Below the pieces are notes generated by a model. That model was not told the origin of the DNA and did no database searches. It saw nothing but the letters and a program-made list of their open reading frames with translations. Positions 28,307 through 37,692 of a stretch of DNA of 64,000 bases are shown here, piece after piece (the first letter of the stretch is position 1; each line of letters starts with the position of its first letter). Source of the stretch: Coprococcus eutactus (lineage in GTDB: Bacteria; Bacillota; Clostridia; Lachnospirales; Lachnospiraceae); assembly GCF_025149915.1 (NCBI RefSeq), contig NZ_CP102278.1, positions 248,001-312,000 of the forward strand. The letters are read 5' to 3'. The translations under genes were made by a program, and so were the position numbers.

Positions 28307-28828
28307 TTGAAAGAACAGATTGGTGTTATGCTGAGTAGCAGTGAAGTTGAGACACGTATCAGTGAGATGGCAGAAGCTATCGATAAGGCATATGAGGGCA
28401 AGACGATACATTTGATAGGAATACTCAAGGGAAGCGTTTTTTTTATGTGTGAGCTTGCAAAGAGAATGAAGAATCCAGTGACAATGGATTTTATGTCGGT
28501 AAGCAGCTATGGCGACGGAACAAAGTCATCAGGTATAGTTAAACTCAACAAGGATCTGGACGAGTCAATAGAGGGCAGAGATGTAATTATAGTTGAAGAT
28601 ATTCTCGATTCAGGAAGAACACTCTCATATCTTGTAAAGCTTCTGGGTGAGAGAAAGCCTGCAAGTTTGAATGTCATAACATTACTTGACAAGCCAGACA
28701 GAAGAGTTATCCCAGTTGAGCTTTATATGACAGGATTTGAGATTCCTGACAGATTTGTGGTCGGATATGGTCTTGACTGTGCCCAGAAATATAGAAATCT
28801 TCCATATATAGGAGTGATAGAGCAGTAA
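28307..28828 (+). CDS. hpt: Hypoxanthine phosphoribosyltransferase
   Basis: A 173-residue purine-salvage enzyme making IMP/GMP from bases and PRPP. The PRPP-binding motif VIIVEDILDSGRTL is present, as are the LKGSVFF loop and C-terminal VGYGLD. The start codon is TTG at 28307, set by ATAGGAGG seven bases or so upstream. It lies between tilS and ftsH. Confidence 0.95.
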   Translation: MKEQIGVMLSSSEVETRISEMAEAIDKAYEGKTIHLIGILKGSVFFMCELAKRMKNPVTMDFMSVSSYGDGTKSSGIVKLNKDLDESIEGRDVIIVEDILDSGRTLSYLVKLLGERKPASLNVITLLDKPDRRVIPVELYMTGFEIPDRFVVGYGLDCAQKYRNLPYIGVIEQ

Positions 28829-28874
28829 AAATTCCATGCTCACACAGTGAAATATGGGTTAATAAGGAGAATAT

Positions 28875-30800
28875 ATGAACAAGAGAAAATTCAGAAATGG
28901 AATGTTGATCTATCTGCTTATCCTTGTTGTGGCATTTATACTCATCAACAGATGGATGCAGAGCGATACGGATGTGACTACAACTTACAGTTATGTTGAT
29001 CTGACGAACGATCTCGATGAGGGCAATGTATCAGAGCTTGTCATAAATCAGAACGCAGAGATACCTACGGCTGTTGTGCAGGTTGGGTTCACCAACGGCA
29101 AGACCATTGCGTTTTATGCGGCAGATGTAAATGAGATCATTGATATTTACAACAAATATCAGGAAAAGGTCGATGCTTATAACAGCTCAATAACTGATTC
29201 TGCAGATAAGAAGCCAATTGTAAAGTACAGTCTCAATGACGTGGAGAAGACCAGTATCTGGAGCGTTATCATACCATACGTGCTTGTCATGGTAGTGCTT
29301 ATGCTTATAATGATGCTGTTCATGAGATCAGCCCAGGGCGGTGGTGGCGGCGGCCAGATGATGAACTTTGGCAAGAGCAGAGCCCGCAAAGCTGACGAGA
29401 GTGCCAAGAATGTCACATTTAAAGATGTGGCAGGACTTGAGGAGGAAAAAGAAGATCTTGAGGAGATAGTAACTTTCCTGAAGAATCCTCAGAAGTTTGT
29501 GAAAGTTGGTGCACGTATACCAAAGGGTGTTCTGCTGGTAGGCCCTCCGGGAACAGGTAAGACACTCATGGCAAAGGCCATTGCAGGTGAGGCTGGAGTG
29601 CCTTTCTTCAGCATATCCGGTTCAGATTTCGTTGAGATGTTTGTCGGTGTAGGTGCTTCAAGAGTGAGAGACCTCTTCGCAGAGGCCAAGAAGAATGCGC
29701 CGTGTATCGTATTTATAGATGAGATTGATGCGGTTGCAAGACAGAGAGGTTCAGGTCTTGGTGGCGGTCATGACGAGCGTGAGCAGACTCTCAACCAGCT
29801 GCTTGTCGAGATGGATGGTTTTGGTGTAAATGAGGGAATCATCGTTCTTGCAGCTACAAACAGAGTGGATATTCTGGACAAGGCTATCCTTCGTCCGGGA
29901 CGTTTCGATAGAAAGATACCGGTCAACAGACCTGATGTAAAGGGCAGAGAGGAGATCCTCAGAGTCCACGTGAAGAATAAGCCTCTTGCCGAGGATGTAA
30001 ATCTTCACGAGATAGCTAGAACCACAGCAGGATTTGCCGGTGCAGATCTGGAGAACCTGATGAACGAGTCGGCAATTGCTGCGGCAAAGGCCAACAGAGC
30101 TTACATCACCAAGGAAGACGTTGACAAGTCATTTATCAAGGTGGGAATCGGCGGGGAGAAGAAGAGCCGTCTGGTGCCTGAAAGCGAGAGAAGGATCACG
30201 GCGTACCATGAGTCGGGGCATGCGATCCTGTTCCATCTGCTCCCACATGTCGGACCTGTACATCTCGTGTCCATCATACCTACAGGTATGGGAGCCGGCG
30301 GATATACGATGCCGCTTCCTGAGAATGACAATGTGTTCATGACAAAGGGCAAGATGCTCGATGAGATCAAGGTGAGCCTTGGCGGAAGAATTGCAGAGGA
30401 GATGATCCTCGACGACATAACGACCGGGGCTTCACAGGATATCAAGGAGGCGAGCAAGTACGCCAGAGCCATGGTCACAAAGTACGGTATGTCCGACAAG
30501 CTTGGCCTCATAAACTATGAGAGCAACGATCAGGAGGAAGTATTTCTTGGAAGAGATCTTGGACACTCAAGAGTGTACAGTGAGGAAGTTGCAGCGGAGA
30601 TAGACGAGGAAGTAAAGAGAATCGTGGATATGTGCTACAAGGAGGCAAAGGCTATCCTTGAGGAGAACATAGATATACTTCATAAGTGTGCAAGTATACT
30701 TCTTGAAAAGGAGAGAATTGCAAGACCTGAGTTTGAGGCATTGTTTGTTAAGGAACAGACAGATGCAGCTCAGAATGGTGAGACGACCGCTGATGCGTAG
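28875..30800 (+). CDS. ftsH: ATP-dependent zinc metalloprotease FtsH
   Basis: A 641-residue membrane protease that degrades unneeded and damaged membrane and cytosolic proteins. Two transmembrane helices (about 9-26 and 130-150) enclose an extracytoplasmic domain. The AAA domain has Walker A GPPGTGKT near 222, Walker [10 protein letters not shown] and the second region of homology ([20 protein letters not shown]). The zinc motif HESGH is near 444. An AATAAGGAG site precedes the ATG. Confidence 0.97.
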   Translation: MNKRKFRNGMLIYLLILVVAFILINRWMQSDTDVTTTYSYVDLTNDLDEGNVSELVINQNAEIPTAVVQVGFTNGKTIAFYAADVNEIIDIYNKYQEKVDAYNSSITDSADKKPIVKYSLNDVEKTSIWSVIIPYVLVMVVLMLIMMLFMRSAQGGGGGGQMMNFGKSRARKADESAKNVTFKDVAGLEEEKEDLEEIVTFLKNPQKFVKVGARIPKGVLLVGPPGTGKTLMAKAIAGEAGVPFFSISGSDFVEMFVGVGASRVRDLFAEAKKNAPCIVFIDEIDAVARQRGSGLGGGHDEREQTLNQLLVEMDGFGVNEGIIVLAATNRVDILDKAILRPGRFDRKIPVNRPDVKGREEILRVHVKNKPLAEDVNLHEIARTTAGFAGADLENLMNESAIAAAKANRAYITKEDVDKSFIKVGIGGEKKSRLVPESERRITAYHESGHAILFHLLPHVGPVHLVSIIPTGMGAGGYTMPLPENDNVFMTKGKMLDEIKVSLGGRIAEEMILDDITTGASQDIKEASKYARAMVTKYGMSDKLGLINYESNDQEEVFLGRDLGHSRVYSEEVAAEIDEEVKRIVDMCYKEAKAILEENIDILHKCASILLEKERIARPEFEALFVKEQTDAAQNGETTADA

Positions 30801-30874
30801 AAAGACAGCCGGGAGTCTGGTGAGATAAAGACAGAGTAGAGAGATTAAAGAAGCAAAAACACAAATAAAAACAG

Positions 30875-30900
30875 ATGCCCGCATAGCTGCGGGCATTTGC
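30875..30900 (+). terminator. Hairpin after ftsH
   Basis: ATGCCCGCA (30875-30883) pairs perfectly with TGCGGGCAT (30888-30896). Only TTGCTGT follows, so the U tract is weak, but the position between ftsH and the next gene fits a terminator. Confidence 0.6.
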
Positions 30901-31014
30901 TGTATGATGGGGAATTGATGATGAGACTTGAGTACGCGGTGCATGAAAACTGTGTGCGGGGTGATGCAAGCTGTGCTTCAGTTTCATAAAATATACATTT
31001 GGAGGATGACGGGG

Positions 31015-32364
31015 ATGAAGATCATAAAGAGAGGGATAAACGCGGTTATACCGTTTCTGCTGGCGAATGTGTATCTGCTGGCAAGGTACCCAAAGTGGCA
31101 GATTCCGCTTTTGCCACTGATAATAACGTTGCTGATCATATGGGATATGGTCATATTGGCGATGCCGTTGCTCAGTCTTAAAAATATACAGACAAGGGGA
31201 ATAAAGAGATGCCAGAGAGGATGCGAGAATCTGTATTCTTTCCTGGCGGCGACAGTATTTTCGGTGGTGGTGCTGATACTTATGATAGTGGGCGTTGTCG
31301 ATGTGTCAGGGTGGACATGGAAGAACTGGGTGCTGTACATACTGACAGCCGTGATTGTTCTGGCGATAACGTTCTGGTTTGGAATGATCAGAATATATGT
31401 ATCATCAAAACAGCTTGGGATCAAATGGCGTGTTATCGGAATACTGTGCGGATGGATACCTGTGGTACATTTGATAGTCCTTGGCAAACTGATAAAGCTT
31501 GCATCTGACGAGGCGGTATTTGAGAATGAAAAGCTTATAATGGATAACAACAGGAAACAGAATCAGGTGTGCGCCACAAAATATCCAATTTTGATGGTAC
31601 ATGGAGTATTCTTCAGAGATTTCAGATATCTGAACTATTGGGGAAGGATACCTGCTGCTCTTGAGGCAAATGGCGCAAGGATATTCTATGGCAATCATCA
31701 GTCCGCGGCGTCAGTTGCGGATTCGGGGCATGAGATCGCGGATAGGATAAAGCAGATAATCCAGGAGACGGGATGCGGCAAGGTGAATATAATCGCACAT
31801 TCCAAGGGAGGCCTCGACAGCAGATATGCCATATCTAAGCTTGGAATGGCGCCTTATGTGGCATCCCTCACAACTATAAACACTCCACACAGGGGATGTG
31901 AATTTGCGGACTATCTTCTGGGCAAGATACCAGAGAAACAGCAGCAGACCGTGGCAAATACCTACAATTCCGCGCTTAAGAAGCTGGGCGACACAAACCC
32001 TGACTTCATAGCGGCGGTGACAGACCTTACCGCGTCAGCGTGTGCAAAACTCAACAGAGAGCTCCCAGATCCGCCGGGAGTATATATACAGAGTACAGGC
32101 TCATGCATGAAAAAACCTTCCGGTGGACGATTCCCGCTCAATACCACAAATGCGTTTGTAAAGCATTTTGACGGTGAGAACGATGGACTTGTCGGATATG
32201 AGTCGTTTAAATGGGGCTCTAACTTCATTTACCTGAAGCCTCAGGGCAGTCGGGGAATATCCCACGGAGATGTCATAGATCTTAACAGGGAAAACATAGA
32301 TACGTTTGATGTGAGGGAATTTTATGTGAACCTGGTAAGTGACTTGAGGAGACGCGGATTTTAA
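31015..32364 (+). CDS. Membrane-anchored alpha/beta hydrolase (lipase-like)
   Basis: An approximately 449-residue protein with four hydrophobic segments in residues 8-150 and a C-terminal alpha/beta-hydrolase domain. The oxyanion region is ILMVHGVFFRD, and the nucleophile elbow AHSKGG near residue 262 matches the GxSxG class with alanine for the first glycine, a pattern seen in triacylglycerol lipases and LipA-like esterases. TPHRGCEFAD is also lipase-like, and a histidine is available in the C-terminal GISHGDV. The ATG at 31015 is used because GGAGG at 31001-31005 lies nine bases upstream; the ATG at 31006 is too close. The substrate is unknown, probably a lipid or acyl ester near the membrane. 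Confidence 0.82.
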   Translation: MKIIKRGINAVIPFLLANVYLLARYPKWQIPLLPLIITLLIIWDMVILAMPLLSLKNIQTRGIKRCQRGCENLYSFLAATVFSVVVLILMIVGVVDVSGWTWKNWVLYILTAVIVLAITFWFGMIRIYVSSKQLGIKWRVIGILCGWIPVVHLIVLGKLIKLASDEAVFENEKLIMDNNRKQNQVCATKYPILMVHGVFFRDFRYLNYWGRIPAALEANGARIFYGNHQSAASVADSGHEIADRIKQIIQETGCGKVNIIAHSKGGLDSRYAISKLGMAPYVASLTTINTPHRGCEFADYLLGKIPEKQQQTVANTYNSALKKLGDTNPDFIAAVTDLTASACAKLNRELPDPPGVYIQSTGSCMKKPSGGRFPLNTTNAFVKHFDGENDGLVGYESFKWGSNFIYLKPQGSRGISHGDVIDLNRENIDTFDVREFYVNLVSDLRRRGF

Positions 32365-32500
32365 GAAATATCAGTTGTTTTGTCTAATGTGAACAATAAA
32401 AAATGAAATATAGGTAAAATTATGGAAATGCATTGTGATAATGCACAATGACATTTGCCAAATAAAAAAATGTTTGGGCAGACTTTTGACGGGATTTGTA

Positions 32501-32606
32501 TATAATAATAATTGTAACCCCCAATACATTATATAGTTTTGGCTACACCCCATAAGTAACAAAATACCTTCTCCAAAAGAGCTTGCCTACTCCGGCAGGC
32601 TCTTTT
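32501..32606 (+). ncRNA. Candidate small RNA with C-rich motifs and terminator; attachment site of the island
   Basis: A TATAAT (32501-32506) without a clear -35 box precedes a coding-free stretch holding three C-rich segments (ACCCCCAAT, ACACCCC and TACCTTCTCC). It ends in a 13-bp terminator stem (32575-32587 with 32594-32606, one T-G pair) with T-rich downstream sequence. The C-rich segments resemble the single-stranded, Shine-Dalgarno-pairing motifs of Firmicute small RNAs. The second half (32548-32581) is the left direct repeat of the island. Transcription is inferred only. Confidence 0.4.
32548..32581 (+). repeat. Left direct repeat (attL-like) of the island
   Basis: The sequence begins CCCCATAAGTAACAAAATAC and ends CTTCTCCAAAAGAG. 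It is identical over 34 bases to 37859-37892. The last seven bases, AAAAGAG, are the start of a terminator stem. Confidence 0.9.
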
Positions 32607-32612
32607 ACTTTT
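32575..32612 (+). terminator. Terminator rebuilt at the left island junction
   Basis: AAAAGAGCTTGCC (32575-32587) pairs with GGCAGGCTCTTTT (32594-32606) with one T-G pair, followed by ACTTTTT. The left arm begins in the direct repeat, the right arm is island sequence. Confidence 0.85.
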
Positions 32613-32668
32613 TCCAATGTTTGTGCGGCTTCCGAGACTTTTGGTCTTGTTTTTTTGACCTCAAAAAT

Positions 32669-32718
32669 GGTTTACATAAACGAAAATATTATGTTTACTT
32701 TACAAATTGCTTTACAAA
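32669..32718 (+). repeat. Left integrase-arm-like repeat
   Basis: GGTTTACATAA (32669-32679), 16 bases, then two CTTTACAAA units inside 32696-32718 (TACTTTACAAATTG, then CTTTACAAA). The same order and orientation occur at 37693-37739. Confidence 0.7.
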
Positions 32719-32720
32719 TG

Positions 32721-32765
32721 AACCCCGCAATGCCTTTATTTATCTGGGCTGAGCGGGGTTTTTAT
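32721..32765 (+). terminator. Hairpin terminator inside the island, left end
   Basis: AACCCCGC (32721-32728) pairs with GCGGGGTT (32753-32760), followed by TTTAT. No gene is visible just upstream, so it may have ended a lost integrase gene or an RNA. Confidence 0.65.
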
Positions 32766-33567
32766 CTGGACGATTTTCAGTTGATTGGGGTATTTGTAAG
32801 AATCAGGTTATTAATACTTTATTAGATATTATCATAAGGTTCACAAATGTGAAAGCAATACTTGACAGTTTACAAAAAGGAACGAAATATCTAGATATTA
32901 CGAGGTGGACATTAAAAGTCCATAAACCTCTGGAATTCGGACAAAAAAATGGACTTTTAAAGCCATTCCGAAGATTGTGAATTTGAATTAAGATAATGCC
33001 ACAATTAAATATCAGTTACAGACAAGTGAAAATCTTAGGGTGCTGCCTTTGATTTAATCTACTAACTGTCACTGCTACCACATTAGTAGTCGGATGGATC
33101 GAGAGATGAACGGCGAGGCGCAGGGCAGAGATTAATAGAAGGAGTAGCAGTATTGTAGGAGGATAATAAACCACATGGGATATAGAAGAATATCCCAATC
33201 CTCGAAATGGCGGTAGAGGAGATAGTGCGTATCATTTGATAAGGGCGTCGTGAACGACAGGAAATACTTCCTGGATCGGCTTTCTGTAACTCCTATGTGT
33301 ACAGGGCGATGAGGTGAGTTGAGAGACTTAGTGTACACCTACATAGTTACCTTTATATATCTGATGATAGTGGTAAAAAAATAAAGCTTAATGATAGATA
33401 TTTTAATATTTTGTAAGTCAATATAAATAGGAAAGATATTAAAAATTATACTACTAGTTAAATGCTGATTTGAATTTGCTGTGTTAGAATTTTGATAGAT
33501 GCTATGACTTACGCTTATTCTAACACAAGCAAATTCCTATATGGAGTTTCTTAAGGATGGTAAGCTA
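32766..33567. other. Coding-free island segment with two long inverted repeats
   Basis: No convincing gene is present in these 800 bases. Visible structure: TTGACA at 32862 without a matching -10 box; a perfect 12-bp inverted repeat (TTAAAAGTCCAT 32912-32923 with 32949-32960); and a 19/20-base inverted repeat (33472-33490 with 33517-33536, core GTGTTAGAAT). The stretch 33010-33340 is more GC-rich with small hairpins and could be the remnant of a structured RNA or a dead mobile element, but I do not recognise it. Confidence 0.5.
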
Positions 33568-33875
33568 ATGAGTGCATTTTTAATTGATTATGAAAATATA
33601 AATGGCGTCTCTATTCTCCCAGGATTAGATCTGTTATCGCCCCAAGATAAACTTATTTTATTCTATTCTAAAGCATGTAGCAGTCTTCGAAAAGAGTATT
33701 GGGATATCGAAAAGCTCTTGCTGGTACTCCATATCAGTTTATGGTTAACGATATATGTGAGTTTGTATCAAATAGGGAAGAGATTAATAAACGTTCGTAA
33801 TATACTGAGGCCATGAATAGCTTTGGACGTGAGAATGGAAGAGCTTTATATAACATAATAAAGGATGTTGTTTGA
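33568..33875 (+). pseudogene. NYN/PIN-like domain protein, broken
   Basis: The intact start (MSAFLIDYENINGV, ATG 33568 after AAGGATGG) matches the first strand and catalytic-Asp region of PIN/NYN-like nucleases, and FYSKACSSLRKEYWD continues the fold. After about 50 codons the homologous reading moves to another frame (TPYQFMVNDICEF, then a TAA, then EAMNSFGRENGRALYNIIKDVV, ending at 33875). So there is one frameshift and one internal stop, and part of the middle seems deleted. The intact protein would have been a single-domain RNA-processing or RNA-decay nuclease. Confidence 0.65.
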
Positions 33876-34085
33876 TATTTATAATATAGGAGCTGAAAAG
33901 CCATGAGATTAGGTGAAATAAGAAAATTCTAAGGAGGAGTTATTAATTACTAAAATCCCTAAAAAATGTATCGAAATTGTTCTATGCGGATCAGATCAAA
34001 TAAGGTTAAAGTGTGAAAAACATAAAATAAAGATAGATTAAATGATTAAAAATAAAAAACAAACTAATAGAGGAGGAAACGCTTT

Positions 34086-34466
34086 ATGTCAGAGAAAATG
34101 TTAGTAACACAGGCGCTTGATGAGAGGGATCTTCTGGTTAAGAAGATTAATGAGAAGATATATAGAGTGAATCCATATTGTCCTCACTGTGGAGAGGAAC
34201 ACTGCTATTTTGCAGTAAGACTTACGCCGGAAGAACAGGAGAAGCTTGATGAATATTATATTAAGCTGGAAAAGGAACATGGAAAGATGTCTTATCTAGA
34301 AGTGGCATTACACGAAATCGATGCTCCTGCATTAATAATTGAGCGAGATTTCAGATGTATTTGTGGAAACGTTTTTAAAAGACGTGTAGCTATAAGTAGG
34401 GATAGCGAAGTTGGATATCATAATCCGGAAACAGTAGGCGAAGTTGGCTCGCATCCAGTGTTTTAG
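34086..34466 (+). CDS. Small zinc-ribbon protein of unknown function
   Basis: An intact 126-residue ORF with a strong AGAGGAGG site. The N-terminal 25 residues (LVTQALDERDLLVKKINEKI) form an amphipathic helix like that of DIP1984-type proteins. Two cysteine pairs, CPHC near residue 36 and CICG near 97, could bind one zinc ion as a split ribbon. I do not recognise the family. It is one of two intact ORFs within the island and so may still be expressed. Confidence 0.65.
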   Translation: MSEKMLVTQALDERDLLVKKINEKIYRVNPYCPHCGEEHCYFAVRLTPEEQEKLDEYYIKLEKEHGKMSYLEVALHEIDAPALIIERDFRCICGNVFKRRVAISRDSEVGYHNPETVGEVGSHPVF

Positions 34467-34495
34467 GATGTTATGTGATTTCGAGGAGAAGGAAC

Positions 34496-34801
34496 ATGGG
34501 TAGAAAAGTACAAGTAAATATGACAGATGGTGATTACCTCAGATTATTAGACAGGACTCTTGATGAATTTAATATAGACTGGTTTGATGTGGATAAAAAA
34601 CTGGTTTGCGAGGACTAAAATCTGCGAGGAAGTAATCAGATATGCTGCATACTCCTCTGATGAAGAAGAAAAGCTTCTTGATTTTTTTTGAAAGAAGAAA
34701 AGTATTTACAGGCTGAACTGGATAATGAATCTATGCTACCTCATATTGAAAATGAAGGATATACAGAAGAAATGGATATTCCGGAAGTGTATTATCCCTG
34801 A
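34496..34801 (+). pseudogene. Unknown acidic protein, broken by two frameshifts
   Basis: A 40-codon ORF (ATG 34496 behind AGGAGAAGGA) begins MGRKVQVNMTDGDYLRLLDR. The coding character continues in other frames as ICEEVIRYAAYSSDEEEKLL and LKEEKYLQAELDNESMLPHI to a stop at 34801. The frame changes fall near an A6 run and at an eight-T run (34682-34689). Read together it would be about 100 residues. No family was recognised. It starts 30 bases after the zinc-ribbon gene and was probably co-transcribed with it. Confidence 0.5.
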
Positions 34802-35385
34802 TGTTTATCTGAAACCGTGGATGTTTGAGAGAGCATCAGAGAAAATTTCAAAGGGAAACTATGACTAGGTAGTTCTACTGGGTGATATCGTAGATGACTG
34901 GAATCAGGAGAGAAATCTGGATTTATATTCGGAAACATTTGATACTGTTATGGGATTTATTAAGAAGTATCCGGATACTTTATTTTGTTACGGAAATCAG
35001 GATCTTTCGTATCCCTGGGAGGCTCTTGAATCTGGGTATTCTGCATATGCACATGACATGGTTGTAAGATGTTTAAAAGAACTGGTAGACGCCCTACCTA
35101 AGGGAAATGCTGCATTTATACATAGAATATATTAATAAAATGGGTAAAGCGTATATGTGGGTTGATGATAGTCCTATATGGGCAAGACCTTAGAATAGCA
35201 GTATGAGATTATATCCTTCTGATATGTTACAGGTTGTAGGACATACTCCGGTGGAGTTTGTAGTAAAAGAGGAAAATCTACTGACACTGGATAATTTTTC
35301 TACATATAGGAATGGGGAGCCTATTGGCGATGAAAGATATGTATGCGTAGATACGATAACGATGGAATATGAAATGATTGATTAA
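34800..35385 (+). pseudogene. Metallophosphoesterase, broken by stops
   Basis: Calcineurin-like phosphoesterase motifs can be read across several in-frame stops: DVYLKPWMF near the start, LLGDIVDDW (metal-binding Asp), CYGNQD where GNHD is expected, and VVGHTPV near the end. Stops occur at TAG about 34866, TAA at 35133 and TAG about 35193, and the region between the last two looks deleted. The lost histidine in GNQD also argues against function. Fragments at 34950-35135 and 35203-35385 stay open but are remnants. The family hydrolyses phosphate esters, often on RNA or nucleotides. Confidence 0.75.
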
Positions 35386-35401
35386 AGTAAAGGGGTGTCA
35401 T

Positions 35402-36291
35402 ATGTTAGGAGCAATAATAGGTGATATGGTAGGTGTACCATATGAGTTTAATAACATTAAGACAAAAGATTTTGAACTGTTTTCGGATGAAACTAGATTT
35501 TCAGATGATTCAGTTCTTACATGCGCTGTTGCAAAAGCGCTTATTGATTCTGGAATTGATCCATCTGATGAAAAAATAAAAAAAATGTTGTAAAGCAGCT
35601 TAAATACTTCGGTAACAGATACATCCATTCAGGATATGGTGGAAGATTCCGGAAATGGCTGCAGAGCGACGAAACAGAACCGTATAACAGCTGGGGAAAC
35701 GGATCAGCCATGAGGGTGTCACCTGTAGGATGGTTTTACGATACTGTTGAAGAGACAAGAAAAATTGCGGCTATCACAGCTGAAGTAACACATAATCATC
35801 CTGATGGAATAAAAGGAGCTGAAGCTACAGCTGCAGTAATATTTCTTGCAAGGATTGGTGATACAAAAGAAGAAATAAAAGAATATGTGGAAAAGGAATT
35901 CTACAAATTAGATCGTACGTGTGATGAAATAAGACCTGATTATAAGTTTGATGTAAGCTGCCAAGGGACAGTACCGGTAGCTATTACAGCATTCCTTGAA
36001 GGTAATAATTTCGAAGATGTATTACGGATTTCAGTTTCGATGGGGGGAGATTCGGATACCCTTGCATGTATTGCATGTGCTATGGCTGAGGCATATTATG
36101 GAATACCATCATGGATGATTGTAAAAGTATTGAACAGACTTCCGGAACACCTGCGCAAGATAGTAAGTGATTATTATAACAAACTGGACTGGTTTCATGA
36201 GATTGCTTATAAAAGGGGTGCTCTTAATTATTTTGATGAATATGAATATAAGAAAATGATTGCTGAGGAGTCAATGAAAGATGGGATTTAG
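35402..36291 (+). pseudogene. ADP-ribosylglycohydrolase family protein, frameshifted
   Basis: The start (MLGAIIGDMVGVPYEF, ATG 35402 after AAAGGGG) and SDDSVLT are the family's first metal-binding motifs. The frame is lost at adjacent A6/A8 runs (35571-35585). After it comes NSWGNGSAMRVSPVGW, and the second metal motif SMGGDSDTLACIACAMAEA is complete, with a stop at 36291. A one-base change in the A run would restore about 296 residues with all catalytic motifs, so this is a recent break, a sequencing error or a slippage-controlled gene. The family removes ADP-ribose from proteins or nucleic acids. Confidence 0.8.
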
Positions 36292-36609
36292 GCTTGATCC
36301 ACCTAGGCGGATATATAAAGTGCTGAGTAGAAAGTATGTGAAAAATACTGCAAACAAAATCATAGCAAAACTTCAGTTATCATATCCATAAAATCAAGCT
36401 GGGACAAGGTTGATGCGGATGTGTTTACATCAGATAGTAATAATGTTAAGGATATTTTGAGGCTATCCTTTGATGATATCGATGTTGAAGATAATGCGAA
36501 TCGTTGTATGCAATATGAAGATGGAAAAAAGATAGCCGAGTTTGTAGATAAGTGGAAGGATATTGAAACTATCATTGTTGAAGAGTGGCATGGAGGAAAG
36601 GTGCACTAA
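36281..36609 (+). pseudogene. Tyrosine/dual-specificity phosphatase-like protein, broken and lacking its catalytic loop
   Basis: KVLSRKYVKNTANKI reads in one frame to a stop at 36391. SVIISIKSSWDKVDADVFTS continues in another frame to 36609. The second part (LRLSFDDIDVED, GKKIAEFVDKWKDIETIIV) leads directly up to where phosphatases carry the HCxxGxSRS loop, but here it ends EEWHGGKVH. So the gene has a frameshift and its catalytic C-terminal half is deleted. Its remnant overlaps the leader of the HD gene. Confidence 0.65.
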
Positions 36610-36610
36610 G

Positions 36611-37240
36611 ATGAATATAAGAGAATTGATAAAAATACTACGCTCAGCGAATAATACTAGCGATATTGATAAATATAGAGAAGATATTATTACACTGATT
36701 CCTCAAACAAAAATAATGATAGATTTTAATCAGCAGAATTATGCGCATCAGTATGATCTCTGGAATCATAGCCTTCAGACGGTAGTAAATCTTCCAGGCG
36801 ATATTAATGATGATATGGTATATCTTGCGGCACTTCTGCATGACATTGGTAAGCCGGATTGTCAGACTGCCGATATGAAGGATGGGAAGATAAATATGCA
36901 TTATTATGGACATCCAGAAAGAAGCTATGAGATAGTCAAGGATGATATTGATAATGAACTTACAGCAAAAGGAGAAAGGCTGACAGATGATGAAATGAGA
37001 AGACTTCTGTATTATATAAGATTTCATGATGACAGAGTAAGCCTTAGAATGAAACATCTCAGAAGACATCTGAGGATGGGAGTAAGTTTAGCAGAGTTTC
37101 AGAATCTGATGAAGCTTGAGGTGGCAGATGCCAGGGCTCATGTGATGTTGCCAATCATAGAGCAGAGAATTGAAATATGTGAAAAGCTGTCAGGAGACTA
37201 TGGGAAGAAGCTTTATGAAGATATTTTGGCAGGAAAGTAA
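36611..37240 (+). CDS. HD-domain phosphohydrolase
   Basis: A 209-residue intact protein. The HD motif HDIGKPDC (about residue 78), an upstream His in WNHSL, and HYYGHPERS and RFHDDRV supply the metal ligands. It resembles the HD part of bacterial CCA-adding enzymes, whose HD domains act as 2',3'-cyclic phosphodiesterases or 2'-phosphatases on tRNA ends, but no nucleotidyltransferase domain is present. ATG 36611 follows GGAGGAAAGG. It is one of two intact genes in the island. A role in RNA-end or nucleotide metabolism is inference. Confidence 0.75.
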   Translation: MNIRELIKILRSANNTSDIDKYREDIITLIPQTKIMIDFNQQNYAHQYDLWNHSLQTVVNLPGDINDDMVYLAALLHDIGKPDCQTADMKDGKINMHYYGHPERSYEIVKDDIDNELTAKGERLTDDEMRRLLYYIRFHDDRVSLRMKHLRRHLRMGVSLAEFQNLMKLEVADARAHVMLPIIEQRIEICEKLSGDYGKKLYEDILAGK

Positions 37241-37362
37241 AAGAATTTTTTTAGTGGAAAAAAATTCAGCATTTGCGTGAGATGAATAAATTCATTATAT
37301 ATATGGGAGAAATGCCGTGAAGACTATACAACAGATTATCAGAGAAATGGATTCAAAAAAAA

Positions 37363-37524
37363 ATGAAAAATGCATTTTTTTGTGAACATCCTATTGAACT
37401 ATTTGATATCAGTGGTTTAGATGATAAGCCCTTAGGTGAAATTACCGAAACAAAGAAACGGACAATAGTAGAAATGGACATTCCCATAAAACTATGCATA
37501 CCAGTTATGGAGATATGGATGTAG
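37363..37524 (+). pseudogene. Short unknown ORF (remnant)
   Basis: A 53-codon ORF (MKNAFFCEHPIELFDISGL). A GTG-started frame from 37317 (KTIQQIIREMDSKK) appears to join it through A9 and T7 runs, so a larger gene may have been broken. Its 3' end overlaps the IS256 fragment in another frame, showing that the insertion-sequence remnant truncated it. The family is unknown. Confidence 0.35.
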
Positions 37525-37635
37525 CCATTCCAAGGGATCGTAATGGTGATTATGAATCACAGCTGATTAAAAAATATCAAAATACCGTAACTCAGGACAT
37601 GGAAGAAAAAATACTTTCCATGTATGCTAAAGGTG
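37485..37635 (+). pseudogene. IS256 (mutator) family transposase fragment
   Basis: About 50 codons (HKTMHTSYGDMDVAIPRDRN, then KKYQNTVTQDMEEKILSMYAKG) match the conserved N-proximal part of IS256-family transposases. Nothing of the DDE catalytic domain is present. The ORF stays open to 37703 but the last part is not transposase. Its 3' limit coincides with a 17-bp inverted repeat at 37640-37685. Confidence 0.8.
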
Positions 37636-37639
37636 CAGT

Positions 37640-37685
37640 ATTTATTTTGTTACTTTCTGGGTGTAGTAAAAGTAACAAAATAAAT
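37640..37685. repeat. Perfect 17-bp inverted repeat containing the attachment-site core motif
   Basis: 37640-37656 (ATTTATTTTGTTACTTT) is exactly inverted at 37669-37685 around a 12-base loop. Each arm contains AAGTAACAAAATA or its complement, the same 13 bases found in both 34-bp direct repeats (32554-32566 and 37865-37877). Confidence 0.8.
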
Positions 37686-37692
37686 GATACTT

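Noticed and set aside
33200..33345. Group II intron remnant
   Set aside because: Small hairpins and a GTGCG were noted, but there is no domain V-like hairpin and no reverse-transcriptase coding trace.
33472..33536. Integron attC-like site
   Set aside because: The hairpin contains GTGTTAG/CTAACAC, but the boxes are not at the ends in the RYYYAAC...GTTRRRY order and there is no integron integrase or cassette array.
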